Source: Paracoccus liaowanqingii
GTDB taxonomy: Bacteria; Pseudomonadota; Alphaproteobacteria; Rhodobacterales; Rhodobacteraceae
DNA length: 64,000 nucleotides
Direction: 5' to 3'
Assembly: GCF_004683865.2 (NCBI RefSeq)
Contig: NZ_CP038439.1
Location: 2,978,001-3,042,000, forward strand
Under the pieces are notes generated by a model. The model was not told the origin of the DNA. It worked only from the letters and a program-made list of their open reading frames with translations, and made no database searches. How positions within the stretch are numbered: the first letter of the stretch is position 1; each line of letters begins with the position of its first letter. The translations under genes and the position numbers were made by a program. This document shows, in pieces, positions 42,628 through 52,857 of this stretch.

Positions 42628-44904
42628 ATGACCGACAAGATCAGCCGCACCCGCATCACCCCCGAAGAGGCGCTGGCCTATCACATGGAGCCGCGCCCGG
42701 GGAAATACGACATCATCCCCTCGACCCCCATGACCACGCAGCGCGACCTGTCGCTGGCCTATTCGCCCGGCGTCGCGGTCCCCGTGCAGGCCATCGCCGA
42801 CCGGCCCGAGACGGCCTACGACTACACGACCAAGGGCAACATGGTCGCCGTCATCTCGAACGGCACCGCGATCCTGGGGATGGGCAATCTGGGCGCGCTG
42901 GCCTCCAAGCCGGTGATGGAGGGCAAGGCGGTGCTCTTCAAGCGCTTCGCCGACGTGAACGCCATCGACATCGAGCTGGACACCGAGGATGCGGACGAGT
43001 TCATCAATGCCGTCAAGCTGATGGGTCCGACCTTCGGGGGCATCAACCTGGAGGACATCAAGGCGCCCGAATGCTTCATCATCGAAAGCCGCCTGAAGGA
43101 GCTGATGGACATCCCGGTCTTCCATGACGACCAGCACGGCACGGCGGTGATCTGCGCGGCGGGCCTTCTGAACGCGCTGGAACTGTCGGGCAAGCGGATC
43201 GAGGACGTGCGCATCGTGCTGAACGGCGCGGGGGCCGCCGGCATCGCCTGTCTGGAACTCTTGAAGGCCATGGGCGCGCGGCAGGCCAACTGCATCATGT
43301 GCGACACCAAGGGTGTCATCTATCAGGGCCGCACCGAGGGCATGAACCAGTGGAAATCGGCCCATGCGGTGGTGACCGAGGCCCGCAGCCTGGAAGACGC
43401 CATCCGGGGCGCCGACGTTTTCCTGGGCGTCAGCGCCAAGGGCGCGGTGACGCAGGACATGGTCGCCAGCATGGCCGACAACCCGGTCATCTTCGCCATG
43501 GCGAACCCCGACCCCGAGATCACGCCCGAGGACGCCCATGCCGTCCGCCCCGACGCGATCGTGGCGACGGGCCGCAGCGACTATCCCAACCAGGTGAACA
43601 ACGTCCTAGGCTTCCCCTATCTGTTCCGGGGCGCGCTGGACATCCACGCCCGCGCCATCAATGACGAGATGAAGATCGCCTGCGCCGAGGCGCTGGCCAA
43701 GCTCGCGCGCGAGGATGTTCCCGACGAGGTCGCCATCGCCTATGGCCGCAAGCTGCAATTCGGGCGCGATTACATCATCCCGACGCCCTTCGATCCGCGC
43801 CTGATCCACGTGATCCCCCCCGCCGTGGCGAAGGCCGGGATGGAGACCGGCGTCGCGCGCCGTCCGATCATCGACATGGAGGGCTATGTCCAGACGCTGA
43901 AGAACCGCATGGACCCGACGGCGGCGATCCTGCAGGGCATCCATGCCCGCGCGCGACAGAAGCAGGCACGGATGATCTTTGCCGAGGGCGACGACCCGCG
44001 CGTGCTGCGCGCCGCCGTGGCCTGGCAGCGCGGCGGCATGGGCCAGTCGCTGGTCGTGGGCCGCGAGGCCGAGGTCAAGGCCGAGCTGGAGGCGCTTGGC
44101 ATGGGCGATGCCTTCCGCGAGATCAGCGTCGTGAATGCCGCCAATACCCGCCATCTGGATGCCTATCACGAGTTCCTGTACCAGCGCCTGCAACGGAAGG
44201 GTGTGGACCGCGAGGATGCCTTCAAGCTGGCCAATCGCGACCGCCATGTCTTCGCGGCCCTGATGCTGGCGCATGGGCATGGCGACGGGCTGGTCACCGG
44301 GGTGACGCGCAAGAACGCCCCCGTGCTGGCGCAGATCGGGCAGGTCTTCGACGTGCGCCCGCAGGATGGCGCGGTGGGCATCACCGCGGTGCTGCACCGG
44401 GGCCGGATCGTGCTGATCGGCGACACGCTGGTCCATGAATGGCCCGAGGCGGAGGATCTGGCCGAGATCGCCACCCGTGGCGCCGCCGTCGCCCGCAACC
44501 TGGGGCTGGAGCCGCGCGTGGCCTTCCTGTCCTTCTCCAACTTCGGCTATCCGGTCAGCGAGCGCGCCACCAAGATGTCGCAGGCCGCCCATGTGCTGGA
44601 CGCGCGCGGCGCGGATTTCGAATACGAGGGCGAGATGACCGTCGATGTGGCGCTGAACATCGAGGCCGCCGCGCGCTATCCCTTCAGCCGCCTGACCGCG
44701 CCCGCCAATGTGCTGGTCGTGCCGGCGCGGCACTCGGCCTCGATCTCGGTCAAGCTGCTGCAGGAGATGGCGGGGGCCACGGTGATCGGGCCGATCCTGA
44801 CCGGCGTGGCGCGGCCCATCCAGATCTGCTCGACCAACTCGACGGTCAGCGACATCCTGAACATGGCCGCCATCGCGGCGGGCGGCGTCGGCGCGCAGGG
44901 CTGA
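42628..44904 (+). CDS. maeB: NADP-dependent malic enzyme with C-terminal phosphotransacetylase-like domain
   Basis: A 758-residue MaeB-type enzyme converting malate to pyruvate and CO2 with NADP reduction. The N-terminal ~430 residues are malic enzyme (RDLSLAYSPGVAVPV, FADVNAIDIELDTED, FHDDQHGTAV, NGAGAAGIACLELL). The rest resembles phosphate acetyltransferase (RMIFAEGDDPRVLRAA, VAFLSFSNFGYP) and serves a regulatory role in known MaeB proteins. ATG 42628 follows AAGGGGGGA. It is a stand-alone gene feeding gluconeogenesis or NADPH supply. Confidence 0.97.
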   Translation: MTDKISRTRITPEEALAYHMEPRPGKYDIIPSTPMTTQRDLSLAYSPGVAVPVQAIADRPETAYDYTTKGNMVAVISNGTAILGMGNLGALASKPVMEGKAVLFKRFADVNAIDIELDTEDADEFINAVKLMGPTFGGINLEDIKAPECFIIESRLKELMDIPVFHDDQHGTAVICAAGLLNALELSGKRIEDVRIVLNGAGAAGIACLELLKAMGARQANCIMCDTKGVIYQGRTEGMNQWKSAHAVVTEARSLEDAIRGADVFLGVSAKGAVTQDMVASMADNPVIFAMANPDPEITPEDAHAVRPDAIVATGRSDYPNQVNNVLGFPYLFRGALDIHARAINDEMKIACAEALAKLAREDVPDEVAIAYGRKLQFGRDYIIPTPFDPRLIHVIPPAVAKAGMETGVARRPIIDMEGYVQTLKNRMDPTAAILQGIHARARQKQARMIFAEGDDPRVLRAAVAWQRGGMGQSLVVGREAEVKAELEALGMGDAFREISVVNAANTRHLDAYHEFLYQRLQRKGVDREDAFKLANRDRHVFAALMLAHGHGDGLVTGVTRKNAPVLAQIGQVFDVRPQDGAVGITAVLHRGRIVLIGDTLVHEWPEAEDLAEIATRGAAVARNLGLEPRVAFLSFSNFGYPVSERATKMSQAAHVLDARGADFEYEGEMTVDVALNIEAAARYPFSRLTAPANVLVVPARHSASISVKLLQEMAGATVIGPILTGVARPIQICSTNSTVSDILNMAAIAAGGVGAQG

Positions 44905-44979
44905 ACTCGCACAGGGGCTGTCCGCCCCCCGTCGCCTGACGGCGCCTCCCCCCGAGGATATGTGCGGACCCAAGGCAGG

Positions 44980-45855
44980 TCAGGACAGGCGGTCGACCTG
45001 TCTCTGGCGCTCGCGGAAGCGGGCGCGGTCAGCCTCGGTGTATTCGTCCGCGCAGCGGTGGCAGCAGGCGCCTTCCTCGTATTCGGGGTGGCGGCGATCC
45101 TCGGGAGAGAGCGGGCGGCGGCAGGCGTGGCAGAGGCCGTGGCGGCCCGGGGCCAGCCCGTGGGTCAGGCTGACGCGCTGGTCGAAGACGAAGCAGTCGC
45201 CCTGCCAGGTGCTGTCTTGTTCCGGGATCTCCTCGAGATATTTCAGGATGCCGCCCTGCAGGTGATGGACCTCGGGGACGCCCTGCGACAGCAGATAGTT
45301 CGTCGATTTCTCGCAGCGGATGCCGCCGGTGCAGAACATCGCGATGCGCTTGCCCTGAAAGCGGTGGGCATTCGCGGCCCACCAGGCGGGAAAGTCGCGG
45401 AAGCTTTTCGTGCCCGGATCGACGGCGCCCCGGAAGGTGCCGATCTGCACCTCGTAGTCGTTGCGGGTGTCGATGACCGCCACGTCGGGGGCTTCGATCA
45501 GCGCGTTCCAGTCGGCGGGGGCGACATAGCGGCCCACCGCCGCCACCGGGTCCACGTCGGGCTGGCCCATCGTGACGATCTCGCGCTTGAGGCGGACCTT
45601 CATGCGGGCGAAGGGCGGGGTGTCGGCGGGGCTTTCCTTCCACGTCAGCGCGGCGAAGCCGGGCCAGGCGCGGAGATGGTCCAGCACCGTCAGGATGCCG
45701 TTGCGGGGTCCGGCGATGGTGCCGTTGATGCCCTCGGGCGCCAGCAGCAGCGTGCCGCACAGGCCCTGCACCCGGCACAGGTCCAAAAGCGGCGCCTGCC
45801 GCGCGGCAGGGTCGGGAAGCCTGGCGAAATGATAGAGCGCGGCGACGGTCGGCAT
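44980..45855 (-). CDS. trhO: tRNA uridine(34) hydroxylase (rhodanese-like)
   Basis: A 291-residue TrhO/YceA family protein that hydroxylates U34 of certain tRNAs. It has an N-terminal acylphosphatase-like region ([16 protein letters not shown]), a rhodanese domain with C175 and C181 in [10 protein letters not shown], and a C-terminal cysteine-rich tail ([17 protein letters not shown]) that may bind metal. ATG 45855 ([10 protein letters not shown]) is the usual start; ATG 45891 would add an untypical extension. It converges on maeB. Confidence 0.92.
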   Translation of the reverse strand: MPTVAALYHFARLPDPAARQAPLLDLCRVQGLCGTLLLAPEGINGTIAGPRNGILTVLDHLRAWPGFAALTWKESPADTPPFARMKVRLKREIVTMGQPDVDPVAAVGRYVAPADWNALIEAPDVAVIDTRNDYEVQIGTFRGAVDPGTKSFRDFPAWWAANAHRFQGKRIAMFCTGGIRCEKSTNYLLSQGVPEVHHLQGGILKYLEEIPEQDSTWQGDCFVFDQRVSLTHGLAPGRHGLCHACRRPLSPEDRRHPEYEEGACCHRCADEYTEADRARFRERQRQVDRLS

Positions 45856-45895
45856 GGGCGCGGCTTTAGACAGCCGCGCCCGCCAAGGCAAGGTC

Positions 45896-47491
45896 CTAGA
45901 AGGTCAGGCCCAGGGCCAGGCCGCCCAGCAGATAGGTCAGCCCGGTGATCAGCAGGATGCCCACGATGTTGAGCACGAAGCCCCCCTTCGCCATCTGCGC
46001 GATGGTCACCGTGCCGGTGCCGAAGACGATGGCGTTGGGCGGGGTGCCCACCGGAAGCATGAAGGCGCAGGTCGCGGCCAAGGCCGCCGGGATCAGCAGC
46101 GTCATCGCATCCGCCCCGATGCCCAAGGCGACGCCGCCCAGGATCGGGATGAAGGTCGCGGCGGTGGCGGTGTTCGAGGTGATCTCGGTCAGGAACAGGA
46201 TGATCGTGACCACCGCGCCCACCAGAAGGATCGTGGGCAGCGAGCCCAGCCCCGTGACCTGCTGGCCGAACCAGCCGTCCAGCCCCGACGAGGCCACGGC
46301 CGAGGCCAGGCTGAGGCCGCCCCCGAACAGCAGCAGCACGCCCCAGGGCAGGCCGGCTTCGGCATCCTTCCATTCCAGCACCATCTGGTCGCGCCCGCGA
46401 CCCGGCAGCAGGAACATGATCAGGCCCGCGCCCACCGCGATGGCCGTGTCGTCCAGGCTGTCCAGCCAGGGGGCGGCGGCACCGATGGCAGGGATGGTGG
46501 CCAGCAGCCCCGGCACCACCCACAGGAAGGCCGCGCCCAGAAAGACCATCAGGACCATCCGCTCTCCCTGACTGAGGGGGCCGAGGCCGGCGATCTGATC
46601 CTCGATCATCTGGCGGCCGCCCGGCACCTCGGGCAGGTCGAAGCGGTAGAGGACGCGGGTCATCAGGAACCACGCGATCAGGATGAACGAGAAGGCCAGC
46701 GGCGTGCCCAGCATCATCCATTCCAGAAAGCCGATCTCGCGGCCCAGCTCGTCCGAGGCATAGCCCGCGACGATGGCATTGGGCGGGCTGCCCAGGAGCG
46801 TGCCCAGGCCCCCCATCGAGGCCGCCCAGGCAATCGACAGTACCAGGCAGACGCCAAAGGCGCTGATGTTGGGATCCTTGACGACATCGGTGATCGTCGC
46901 GCCGCCCTTCAGCGCATCCTCGGCCGCCGCGCCGTCCTGGCGCGAGCTGCGGTCGACGACCAGCGACAGGACCGACAGGCCGATGGGCAGCATCATCAGC
47001 GTGGTGGCGGTGTTGGACACCCACATCGACAGAAAGCCCGTGGCCAGCATCATGCCCAGCACGATCTGGCGCGGCGCGGTGCCGACCTTGCGCAGGGTCA
47101 GCAGCGCCACGCGGGTGTGCAGGTGCCATTTCTCCATCGCGATGGCGATCAGGAAGCCGCCCAGGAACAGGAAGACGATCGAGCTGGCATAGGGCTGGGT
47201 CGCCTGCGCCACGGTCGTCTCGGTCAGGGCGGGGATCAGCACGATGGGCAGAAGCGCGGTGGCCGACAGCGGGATCGCCTCGGTCATCCACCAGACGGCC
47301 ATCAGCGTGCCGACGGCGGCGACAAACCGCGCATCGGCCGACAGACCCTCCTGCCCGCCCAGCAGGATCCAGACCAGACCGGCCACGGCCAGACCCAGGG
47401 CGCGCAGGCCCCAGATCATCCGAGCGGACCGAGTCGGCGTCTCGTTCTCGTCATATGTGGCGGGATGGTGCAGATCGTCCTTGATGCCCAT
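45896..47491 (-). CDS. Sodium-coupled anion symporter of the DASS/SLC13 family
   Basis: A 531-residue inner-membrane transporter for dicarboxylates (or a related anion such as sulfate). It has about twelve hydrophobic helices and the paired family motifs [13 protein letters not shown] and [12 protein letters not shown], plus GSPPNAIV and [10 protein letters not shown] in the two halves. ATG 47491 follows AGGGAGGA. It lies divergently from pncA; the nearby malic enzyme fits a C4-dicarboxylate role but does not prove it. Confidence 0.93.
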   Translation of the reverse strand: MGIKDDLHHPATYDENETPTRSARMIWGLRALGLAVAGLVWILLGGQEGLSADARFVAAVGTLMAVWWMTEAIPLSATALLPIVLIPALTETTVAQATQPYASSIVFLFLGGFLIAIAMEKWHLHTRVALLTLRKVGTAPRQIVLGMMLATGFLSMWVSNTATTLMMLPIGLSVLSLVVDRSSRQDGAAAEDALKGGATITDVVKDPNISAFGVCLVLSIAWAASMGGLGTLLGSPPNAIVAGYASDELGREIGFLEWMMLGTPLAFSFILIAWFLMTRVLYRFDLPEVPGGRQMIEDQIAGLGPLSQGERMVLMVFLGAAFLWVVPGLLATIPAIGAAAPWLDSLDDTAIAVGAGLIMFLLPGRGRDQMVLEWKDAEAGLPWGVLLLFGGGLSLASAVASSGLDGWFGQQVTGLGSLPTILLVGAVVTIILFLTEITSNTATAATFIPILGGVALGIGADAMTLLIPAALAATCAFMLPVGTPPNAIVFGTGTVTIAQMAKGGFVLNIVGILLITGLTYLLGGLALGLTF

Positions 47492-47633
47492 CGGGTCCTC
47501 CCTGGTTTGGCTCAGCCTATGCTGACGTCCGCCTAAAGCAATCGCGGAATCGCCGCCAGTGCCGGTCGCGGGTCTTGACCCCGGCCCGCCCGCGCGGTCC
47601 GATGGGGGATCGCCCCGCCCGGAAAGGATCGCC

Positions 47634-48230
47634 ATGTCCCGCGCCCTGATCGTCATCGACCTGCAGATCGACTTCTGTCCCGGCGGCGCGCTGGCCGTGG
47701 CCGAGGGCGACCGGATCGTCACGCCCGTCAACGCGCTGATGCGCGACGCCGATGCGGTGATCCTGACGCAGGACTGGCATCCGGCGGATCACGCCAGCTT
47801 CGCCGACACCCATCCCGGCGCGCAGCCCTTTTCCCAGGTGCAGATGCCCTATGGCCTGCAGGTCCTGTGGCCCGCGCATTGCGTCATCGGGTCCAAGGGC
47901 GCGGCGTTCCATCCCGACCTGCACACCGACCGCGCCGACCTGATCCTGCGCAAGGGCTTCCGCCCCGGCATCGACAGCTATTCGGCCTTCTTCGAGAACG
48001 ACCGCACCACGCCCACCGGGCTGGCCGGATACCTGCGCGACCGGGGCATCGACCGGCTGACCCTGGCGGGCCTCGCCCTGGATTTCTGCGTCGCGTGGAG
48101 CGCGATGGACGCCGCGCGCCTCGGGTTCCAGGTGCAGGTGATCCAGGACGCCTGCCGCGCCATCGACATGGACGGCAGCTTGGAGGCGGCGCAGGACGGG
48201 ATGCGGCAGGCGGGCGTCGCCTTGGCCTGA
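47634..48230 (+). CDS. pncA: Nicotinamidase
   Basis: A 198-residue isochorismatase-fold hydrolase converting nicotinamide to nicotinate. The catalytic triad is D9 (IVIDLQIDF), K107 (LRKGF) and C152 (ALDFCV), with the metal-site segment [15 protein letters not shown] 47634 follows GAAAGGA. It is directly upstream of pncB (59 bases), so the two act in series in NAD salvage. Confidence 0.96.
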   Translation: MSRALIVIDLQIDFCPGGALAVAEGDRIVTPVNALMRDADAVILTQDWHPADHASFADTHPGAQPFSQVQMPYGLQVLWPAHCVIGSKGAAFHPDLHTDRADLILRKGFRPGIDSYSAFFENDRTTPTGLAGYLRDRGIDRLTLAGLALDFCVAWSAMDAARLGFQVQVIQDACRAIDMDGSLEAAQDGMRQAGVALA

Positions 48231-48289
48231 GGCTTGCGCGCCCGCCCGCTTTTGGGCACCAAGGGCGAAATCTTGGGGGATCAGCACCG

Positions 48290-49582
48290 ATGGTCGATAT
48301 CGCCACGCGCGTCTACAATCACAAATGGAAGATCGACCCGATCGTCCGGTCCCTGATCGACACCGATTTCTACAAGCTGCTGATGTGCCAGTCGGTCCAT
48401 CGCAACAGCCCCGGGACGCGGGTGACCTTCAGCCTGATCAACCGCAGCACCGACGTGCGCCTGGCCGAGCTGATCGACGAGGGCGAGCTGCGCGAGCAGC
48501 TGGACCATGTGCGATCGCTGTCGCTGACGCGCGGCGAAAGCACCTGGCTGCGCGGCAACACCTTCTATGGCAAGCGTCAGATGTTCCGCCCCGACTTCAT
48601 GGAGTTCCTGGAAGGGCTGCGCCTGCCCCCCTATCATCTGGACAAGCGCGACGGTCAGTTCGAGCTGACCTTCGAGGGCCCCTGGCCCCAGGTCATGCTG
48701 TGGGAGATCCCCGCCCTGGCCATCCTGATGGAGCTGCGGTCCCGCGCCGTCCTGAAGGATCTGGGCCGGTTCGAGCTGCAGGTCCTCTATGCCCGGGCGA
48801 TGACGCGGCTGTGGGAAAAGATCGAGGCGCTGCGCGATCTGCCCGACCTGCGCATCGCGGATTTCGGCACCCGGCGGCGGCACAGCTACCTGTGGCAGGA
48901 CTGGACCGTGCAGGCGATGATGGAGGGGTTGGGCGACCGCTTCACCGGCACCTCGAACTGCGCCATCGCCATGCGGCAGGAGATCGAGGCGATCGGCACA
49001 AACGCACACGAGCTGCCGATGGTCCATGCGGCGCTGGCCGACAGCGACGCGGCGCTGCGGGTCGCGCCCTATGACGTGCTGGCCGACTGGCACGAGGAAC
49101 ACGAGGGCAATCTGCGCATCATCCTGCCCGACACCTACGGGACCGAAGGGTTCCTGGCCGGGGCGCCCGACTGGCTGGCGGGCTGGACCGGCATCCGCAT
49201 CGACAGCGGCGATCCGGCCACGGGGGCGGAAAACGCCATCCGCTGGTGGCGGGACCGGGGCGAGGATCCGCGCGGCAAGCTGATCATCTTCTCGGACGGG
49301 CTGGACGTGGACCGGATCATCGCCCTGCACCGGCAGTTCCACGGTCGCGTCAAGGTCAGCTTCGGCTGGGGCACGCTGATGACCAACGATTTCCGCGGGC
49401 TGGTGCCCGGCGACGGGCTGGCGCCCTTCAGCCTGGTCTGCAAGGCGGTGGCGGCGGACGGGCGCCCGACGGTCAAGCTGTCGGACAACCCCGCCAAGGC
49501 CACCGGCCCCGCCTCCGAGATCGCGCGCTACAAGCGGGTCTTCGGGGTGGGCGCGCAGCAGGCGCTGGCCGTGTCGGTCTGA
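48290..49582 (+). CDS. pncB: Nicotinate phosphoribosyltransferase
   Basis: A 430-residue enzyme forming nicotinate mononucleotide from nicotinate and PRPP, the step after nicotinamidase. Family features are [33 protein letters not shown] (substrate and phosphate binding), [17 protein letters not shown] and [13 protein letters not shown] 48290 follows GGGGGA. It is cotranscribed with pncA. Confidence 0.97.
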   Translation: MVDIATRVYNHKWKIDPIVRSLIDTDFYKLLMCQSVHRNSPGTRVTFSLINRSTDVRLAELIDEGELREQLDHVRSLSLTRGESTWLRGNTFYGKRQMFRPDFMEFLEGLRLPPYHLDKRDGQFELTFEGPWPQVMLWEIPALAILMELRSRAVLKDLGRFELQVLYARAMTRLWEKIEALRDLPDLRIADFGTRRRHSYLWQDWTVQAMMEGLGDRFTGTSNCAIAMRQEIEAIGTNAHELPMVHAALADSDAALRVAPYDVLADWHEEHEGNLRIILPDTYGTEGFLAGAPDWLAGWTGIRIDSGDPATGAENAIRWWRDRGEDPRGKLIIFSDGLDVDRIIALHRQFHGRVKVSFGWGTLMTNDFRGLVPGDGLAPFSLVCKAVAADGRPTVKLSDNPAKATGPASEIARYKRVFGVGAQQALAVSV

Positions 49583-49589
49583 GGCCCCC

Positions 49590-51032
49590 TCAGACGCCGG
49601 TCGCCCACAGCAGCAGCAGGCAGGCCAGCGCCCCAAGCGAGGCGGTGATGGGCAGCGTCACCAGCCAGGCGGCGGTGATGGTGACCACATGGCTGCGGCG
49701 CACCAGGATGCGGCGGCGGGTCTCCTCGGCGGGCAGGGCCTCGGCCCGGGTCTCGCGGCGGTGATCCAGCCATTCGCGCGCGAAGCCCACGCCGAAGACG
49801 CCGCCCACCGCCACATGCGTGGTCGAGACCGGCAGCCCCAGCCCCGAGGCGCCCATCACCACGATCGCCGTCGCCAGCGAGACGCAGAAGGCCCGCCACG
49901 CGTTCAGCCGGGTGATGCCGCTGCCGACCATGTGGACCACGCGGCGCCCGAACAGCAGCGTGCCCGTGGCGATGGCCAGCCCCCCGCAGACCAGGACCAG
50001 CACCGGGACCACGCCGGGCCCCAGGCTCAGGCCCGGCGCGACCGACTGGCCCTGCAGGATCACCGACAGCGGGCCCGCGATGTTGCCCACGTCGTTGGCG
50101 CCATGGGCAAAGCCCAGGATCGCCACGGCCAGCAGCACGGCGGGACGCAGCAGGCGCCGGGTGGCGGGCTTGTCGGGATCGCGGGCCAGTTCGCGCCGCA
50201 CGCCCTGCCGGGTGACCAGCAGCCCCCCCAGCCCCAGGACCAGCGTCACCGCCGCCGTCGCCATGGCACTGCCCTGCAGCAAGATCATCACATAGCCCGC
50301 GAAGGCCCCCGACATCAGCCCGACCAAGGGCGGCAGCCAGCGCTGCGCGCCCTGCGCACGGTCGGCGGCATCGACGACCTTCCTGCGCAGCAGGATCAGC
50401 AGCGCGCCCGCCAGCGCGCCCGACAGAATCGGCGTGGCCACCCAGACCGAGGCGATCATCGCGACCGTGCCCCAAGCCACGCTGCCCGGCCCGAAGGCCA
50501 GGGCGCCCGCGCCCGCGATGCCGCCCACGATGGAATGCGAGGTGCTGACCGGCAGGCTGCCGGCGGTCGCCAGGGTGATCCAGGACGCCGCCCCGATCAG
50601 GGCCGCGACCATCACCATCGGCGCCCGCGCGCCCTGCGCCACGTCGCCCAGCTCGACGATGCCCTGCGCCAGCCGGGCCGAGACCGCCCCGCCCGCCAGC
50701 ACCGCCCCGGTGATGCCCGCCACCGCGACCAGCGCCAGGCCCGGCAGCAACCGGATCGCCCCGGCGCCGAAGGCGGGGCCAAGCGAGTTCGCCACGTCGT
50801 TGGCGCCGATCGCGATGCCCAGCCAGGCGGCGACGACCAGCCCCGCCCCCAGGGCCAGCACGCCGGGCGCCGCGCCCGACAGGGCCATCGCGACCATCAG
50901 CGTGCCGATCAGCGCCAGCATTCCCAGCCCGAGGCGCAGGACCGGGCGGATGGCATGCAGCTGCGCCATCTCGGTATGGGCCAGACGGCCCAGATCCTTG
51001 TCCAAGGCGCGAAAGCCCGGGCGACGGCTCAT
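49590..51032 (-). CDS. Inorganic phosphate transporter, Pit family
   Basis: A 480-residue low-affinity phosphate:cation symporter with about eleven hydrophobic helices. The duplicated Pit signatures are GANDVANSLGPAFGAGA in the first half and HGANDVGNIAGPL in the second, with SLPVSTSHSIVGG and GLPVSTTHVAVGG after them. ATG 51032 overlaps the Nudix gene stop, and the gene converges on pncB with only 7 bases between stops. Confidence 0.95.
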   Translation of the reverse strand: MSRRPGFRALDKDLGRLAHTEMAQLHAIRPVLRLGLGMLALIGTLMVAMALSGAAPGVLALGAGLVVAAWLGIAIGANDVANSLGPAFGAGAIRLLPGLALVAVAGITGAVLAGGAVSARLAQGIVELGDVAQGARAPMVMVAALIGAASWITLATAGSLPVSTSHSIVGGIAGAGALAFGPGSVAWGTVAMIASVWVATPILSGALAGALLILLRRKVVDAADRAQGAQRWLPPLVGLMSGAFAGYVMILLQGSAMATAAVTLVLGLGGLLVTRQGVRRELARDPDKPATRRLLRPAVLLAVAILGFAHGANDVGNIAGPLSVILQGQSVAPGLSLGPGVVPVLVLVCGGLAIATGTLLFGRRVVHMVGSGITRLNAWRAFCVSLATAIVVMGASGLGLPVSTTHVAVGGVFGVGFAREWLDHRRETRAEALPAEETRRRILVRRSHVVTITAAWLVTLPITASLGALACLLLLWATGV

Positions 51033-51511
51033 CCCTTGCGGGTCTTGACGGGAGCGGTCGGAAGGGCGCGGTCGGGCAGGCCCGCCAGGATCTGCTGCAG
51101 CCCGGGCTCGACGACCATGCGCGCGGCGTCCTGCGGCGCGAACCAGCGGCGCTTGCGCTGGCGGCGTTCGGGGAAATCGTCGGTCATGCTGTCCACGTCC
51201 AGCAGAAAGACCCGCATGTCGATGGGCACGGCAAAGCCCTCGTCCTGGGCCTTGTCATAGCGGAACCGGCCCAGCTCGCCCGGGCGGATGCGGCCGCGGA
51301 CCCCGGCCTCTTCCCAGGCCTCCTGCGCGGCGGCGCCCGACAGGGTCCGGCCCTTCATCGGCCAGCCCTTGGGGATGACCCACCGACCCGTGCCCCGGCT
51401 GGTGATCAGCAGGATCTGCCCCGTCGCGGAATCGCGGCAGACGGCACCGACCTGGATCGGGTCGGGCCTGCGGCCCAGCAGCATGTCGAAGGTGCGGCGC
51501 CAGGTCTTCAT
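51029..51511 (-). CDS. Nudix hydrolase
   Basis: A 160-residue Nudix protein. The box GWPMKGRTLSGAAAQEAWEEAG keeps the EEAG core but replaces the first Glu and the Arg of the textbook pattern with Arg and Gln. This variant is common in alphaproteobacterial relatives of diphosphoinositol/dinucleotide polyphosphate hydrolases. It overlaps its neighbours by four bases on both sides (arfB upstream, the phosphate transporter downstream). The substrate is unknown. Confidence 0.9.
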   Translation of the reverse strand: MKTWRRTFDMLLGRRPDPIQVGAVCRDSATGQILLITSRGTGRWVIPKGWPMKGRTLSGAAAQEAWEEAGVRGRIRPGELGRFRYDKAQDEGFAVPIDMRVFLLDVDSMTDDFPERRQRKRRWFAPQDAARMVVEPGLQQILAGLPDRALPTAPVKTRKG

Positions 51512-51930
51512 TCGCCGTCATCCACCTTGCCGCGCAGGGACTTCACCTCGCCACGCACCGTCTTGGCCTTCAGGCGGCGGCGCTGGCTGCCCAGGGTGGG
51601 GCGGGTGGCGATGCGCCGCTTGGGCGCGGCCAGGGCCTGACGGATCAGGTCGGCCAGCCGCTCGCGGGCCAGCTCGCGGTTGCGCGCCTGGCTGCGGGTT
51701 TCCTGCGACAGGATCAGCAGCGCGCCTTCCTGCGTCCAGCGCCGCCCGGCCAGCCGCTGCAGCCGCCGCTTGACCGGATCGGAGAGGCTGGGCGACCGGG
51801 CCGCCTCGAAACGCAATTCGACCGCCGTCTCGACCTTGTTCACGTTCTGTCCGCCCGGTCCCTGTGACCGGGTGAACTGTTCGGACAGTTCCCATTCCTC
51901 GATGGCGATGGCGTCGGTGACATAGAGCAT
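51508..51930 (-). CDS. arfB: Alternative ribosome-rescue aminoacyl-tRNA hydrolase ArfB
   Basis: A 140-residue peptidyl-tRNA hydrolase related to release factors. The catalytic GGQ is at residues 26-28 (SQGPGGQNVNKVE), and the lysine/arginine-rich tail (RPTLGSQRRRLKAKTVRGEVK) enters the mRNA channel of stalled ribosomes. ATG 51930 has no clear ribosome site; an in-frame upstream ATG would lie within an 8-base-stem hairpin (51941-51960). It is overlapped by the Nudix gene. Confidence 0.95.
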   Translation of the reverse strand: MLYVTDAIAIEEWELSEQFTRSQGPGGQNVNKVETAVELRFEAARSPSLSDPVKRRLQRLAGRRWTQEGALLILSQETRSQARNRELARERLADLIRQALAAPKRRIATRPTLGSQRRRLKAKTVRGEVKSLRGKVDDGE

Positions 51931-51940
51931 GATCAAGGAT

Positions 51941-51960
51941 ATGGCGCATTTCTGCGCCAT
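51941..51960 (-). terminator. Hairpin between the nitrilase-like gene and arfB
   Basis: ATGGCGCA-TTTC-TGCGCCAT, a perfect 8-base stem with a 4-base loop, 10 bases before the arfB start codon and 45 bases after the upstream stop. It may terminate, or act as a leader structure controlling arfB. Confidence 0.45.
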
Positions 51961-52005
51961 TGAAAGGTGGATTCCGTTCGCTTGACGCCAGTTCGTGCGC
52001 GAATG

Positions 52006-52857
52006 TCACACCAGACGGCAATTTTCCTGTTCGGGCCAGTGCGCATAGGGAAGAACGGCCCCGTCGCGGCGGCTGTCGCGGACCCGCGACAGGTCGACCT
52101 GGGCCTGGACCCAGCCCGGCGCATCCATCCCGCCTTGGGCGATGATCCCGGTCTCCGGCCAGAAGCCGTCGGGCGGGCCATAGATCGCGGCGCGGCCCCG
52201 GTTCTCGTCCAGCGCCGGCAGCCAGTCGCAGGCGCCGACCGTAGGGGCATGGACCACGACGCACTGGCTTTCCAGCGCCCGGGCCATGGCCCCGATCCTG
52301 ACCCGTGTGAACCCCGCGACCGTGTCGGTGCAGCTGGGCACCAGCAGGATCTCGGCCCCGGCCTCGGCCAGTACGCGGCCCAGCAGAGGAAATTCGCTGT
52401 CATAGCAGATCAGCACGCCCATCCGCCCAAGCGCCGTGTCGAAGACGCGCAGGCCCGGCGCGCCGGTCACATCCCAGTGCTCGCGTTCGAAGCGGGTCAT
52501 GATCTGCTTGTCCTGATGCCCGATCCGTCCCTCCGGGCCATACAGCACCGCGCGGTTCACCGGACGCGGCCCCTCGAAGACCGGCCCCGAGGCGCCCAGG
52601 ATGTGGCATCCCCGCGCCGCCGCCAGCCTGAGATGCAGCGCCTCGACAGCGGGTCCGTGGCGGGCGACCTCGTGCAGCCCGGCCTCCAGGTCGGCGGCGG
52701 TGGCGCGGCCGCCAAGCGAGGCCAGCTCCATCGCGCCGTATTCGGGAAAGACCAGCAGGTCGGCCTCGGCCGTCGCGACCCATCGGGTCAGCTTGGCCTC
52801 GTAGGCCGCGAAATCGTCGAACCAGTCGATGGGATAGGCGGCGGCGGCGATCCTCAC
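52006..52857 (-). CDS. Carbon-nitrogen hydrolase (nitrilase superfamily)
   Basis: A 283-residue amidase of the nitrilase superfamily. The Glu-Lys-Cys triad is visible in FPEYGAME, HQDKQIMTRFER and LICYDSEFP, followed by EILLVPSCTDTVAGFTR. The GTG start at 52857 overlaps the acetyltransferase gene stop as GTGA. Its substrate is unknown; pairing with a GNAT gene upstream recalls nitrilase-acetyltransferase partnerships seen elsewhere. Confidence 0.9.
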   Translation of the reverse strand: MRIAAAAYPIDWFDDFAAYEAKLTRWVATAEADLLVFPEYGAMELASLGGRATAADLEAGLHEVARHGPAVEALHLRLAAARGCHILGASGPVFEGPRPVNRAVLYGPEGRIGHQDKQIMTRFEREHWDVTGAPGLRVFDTALGRMGVLICYDSEFPLLGRVLAEAGAEILLVPSCTDTVAGFTRVRIGAMARALESQCVVVHAPTVGACDWLPALDENRGRAAIYGPPDGFWPETGIIAQGGMDAPGWVQAQVDLSRVRDSRRDGAVLPYAHWPEQENCRLV

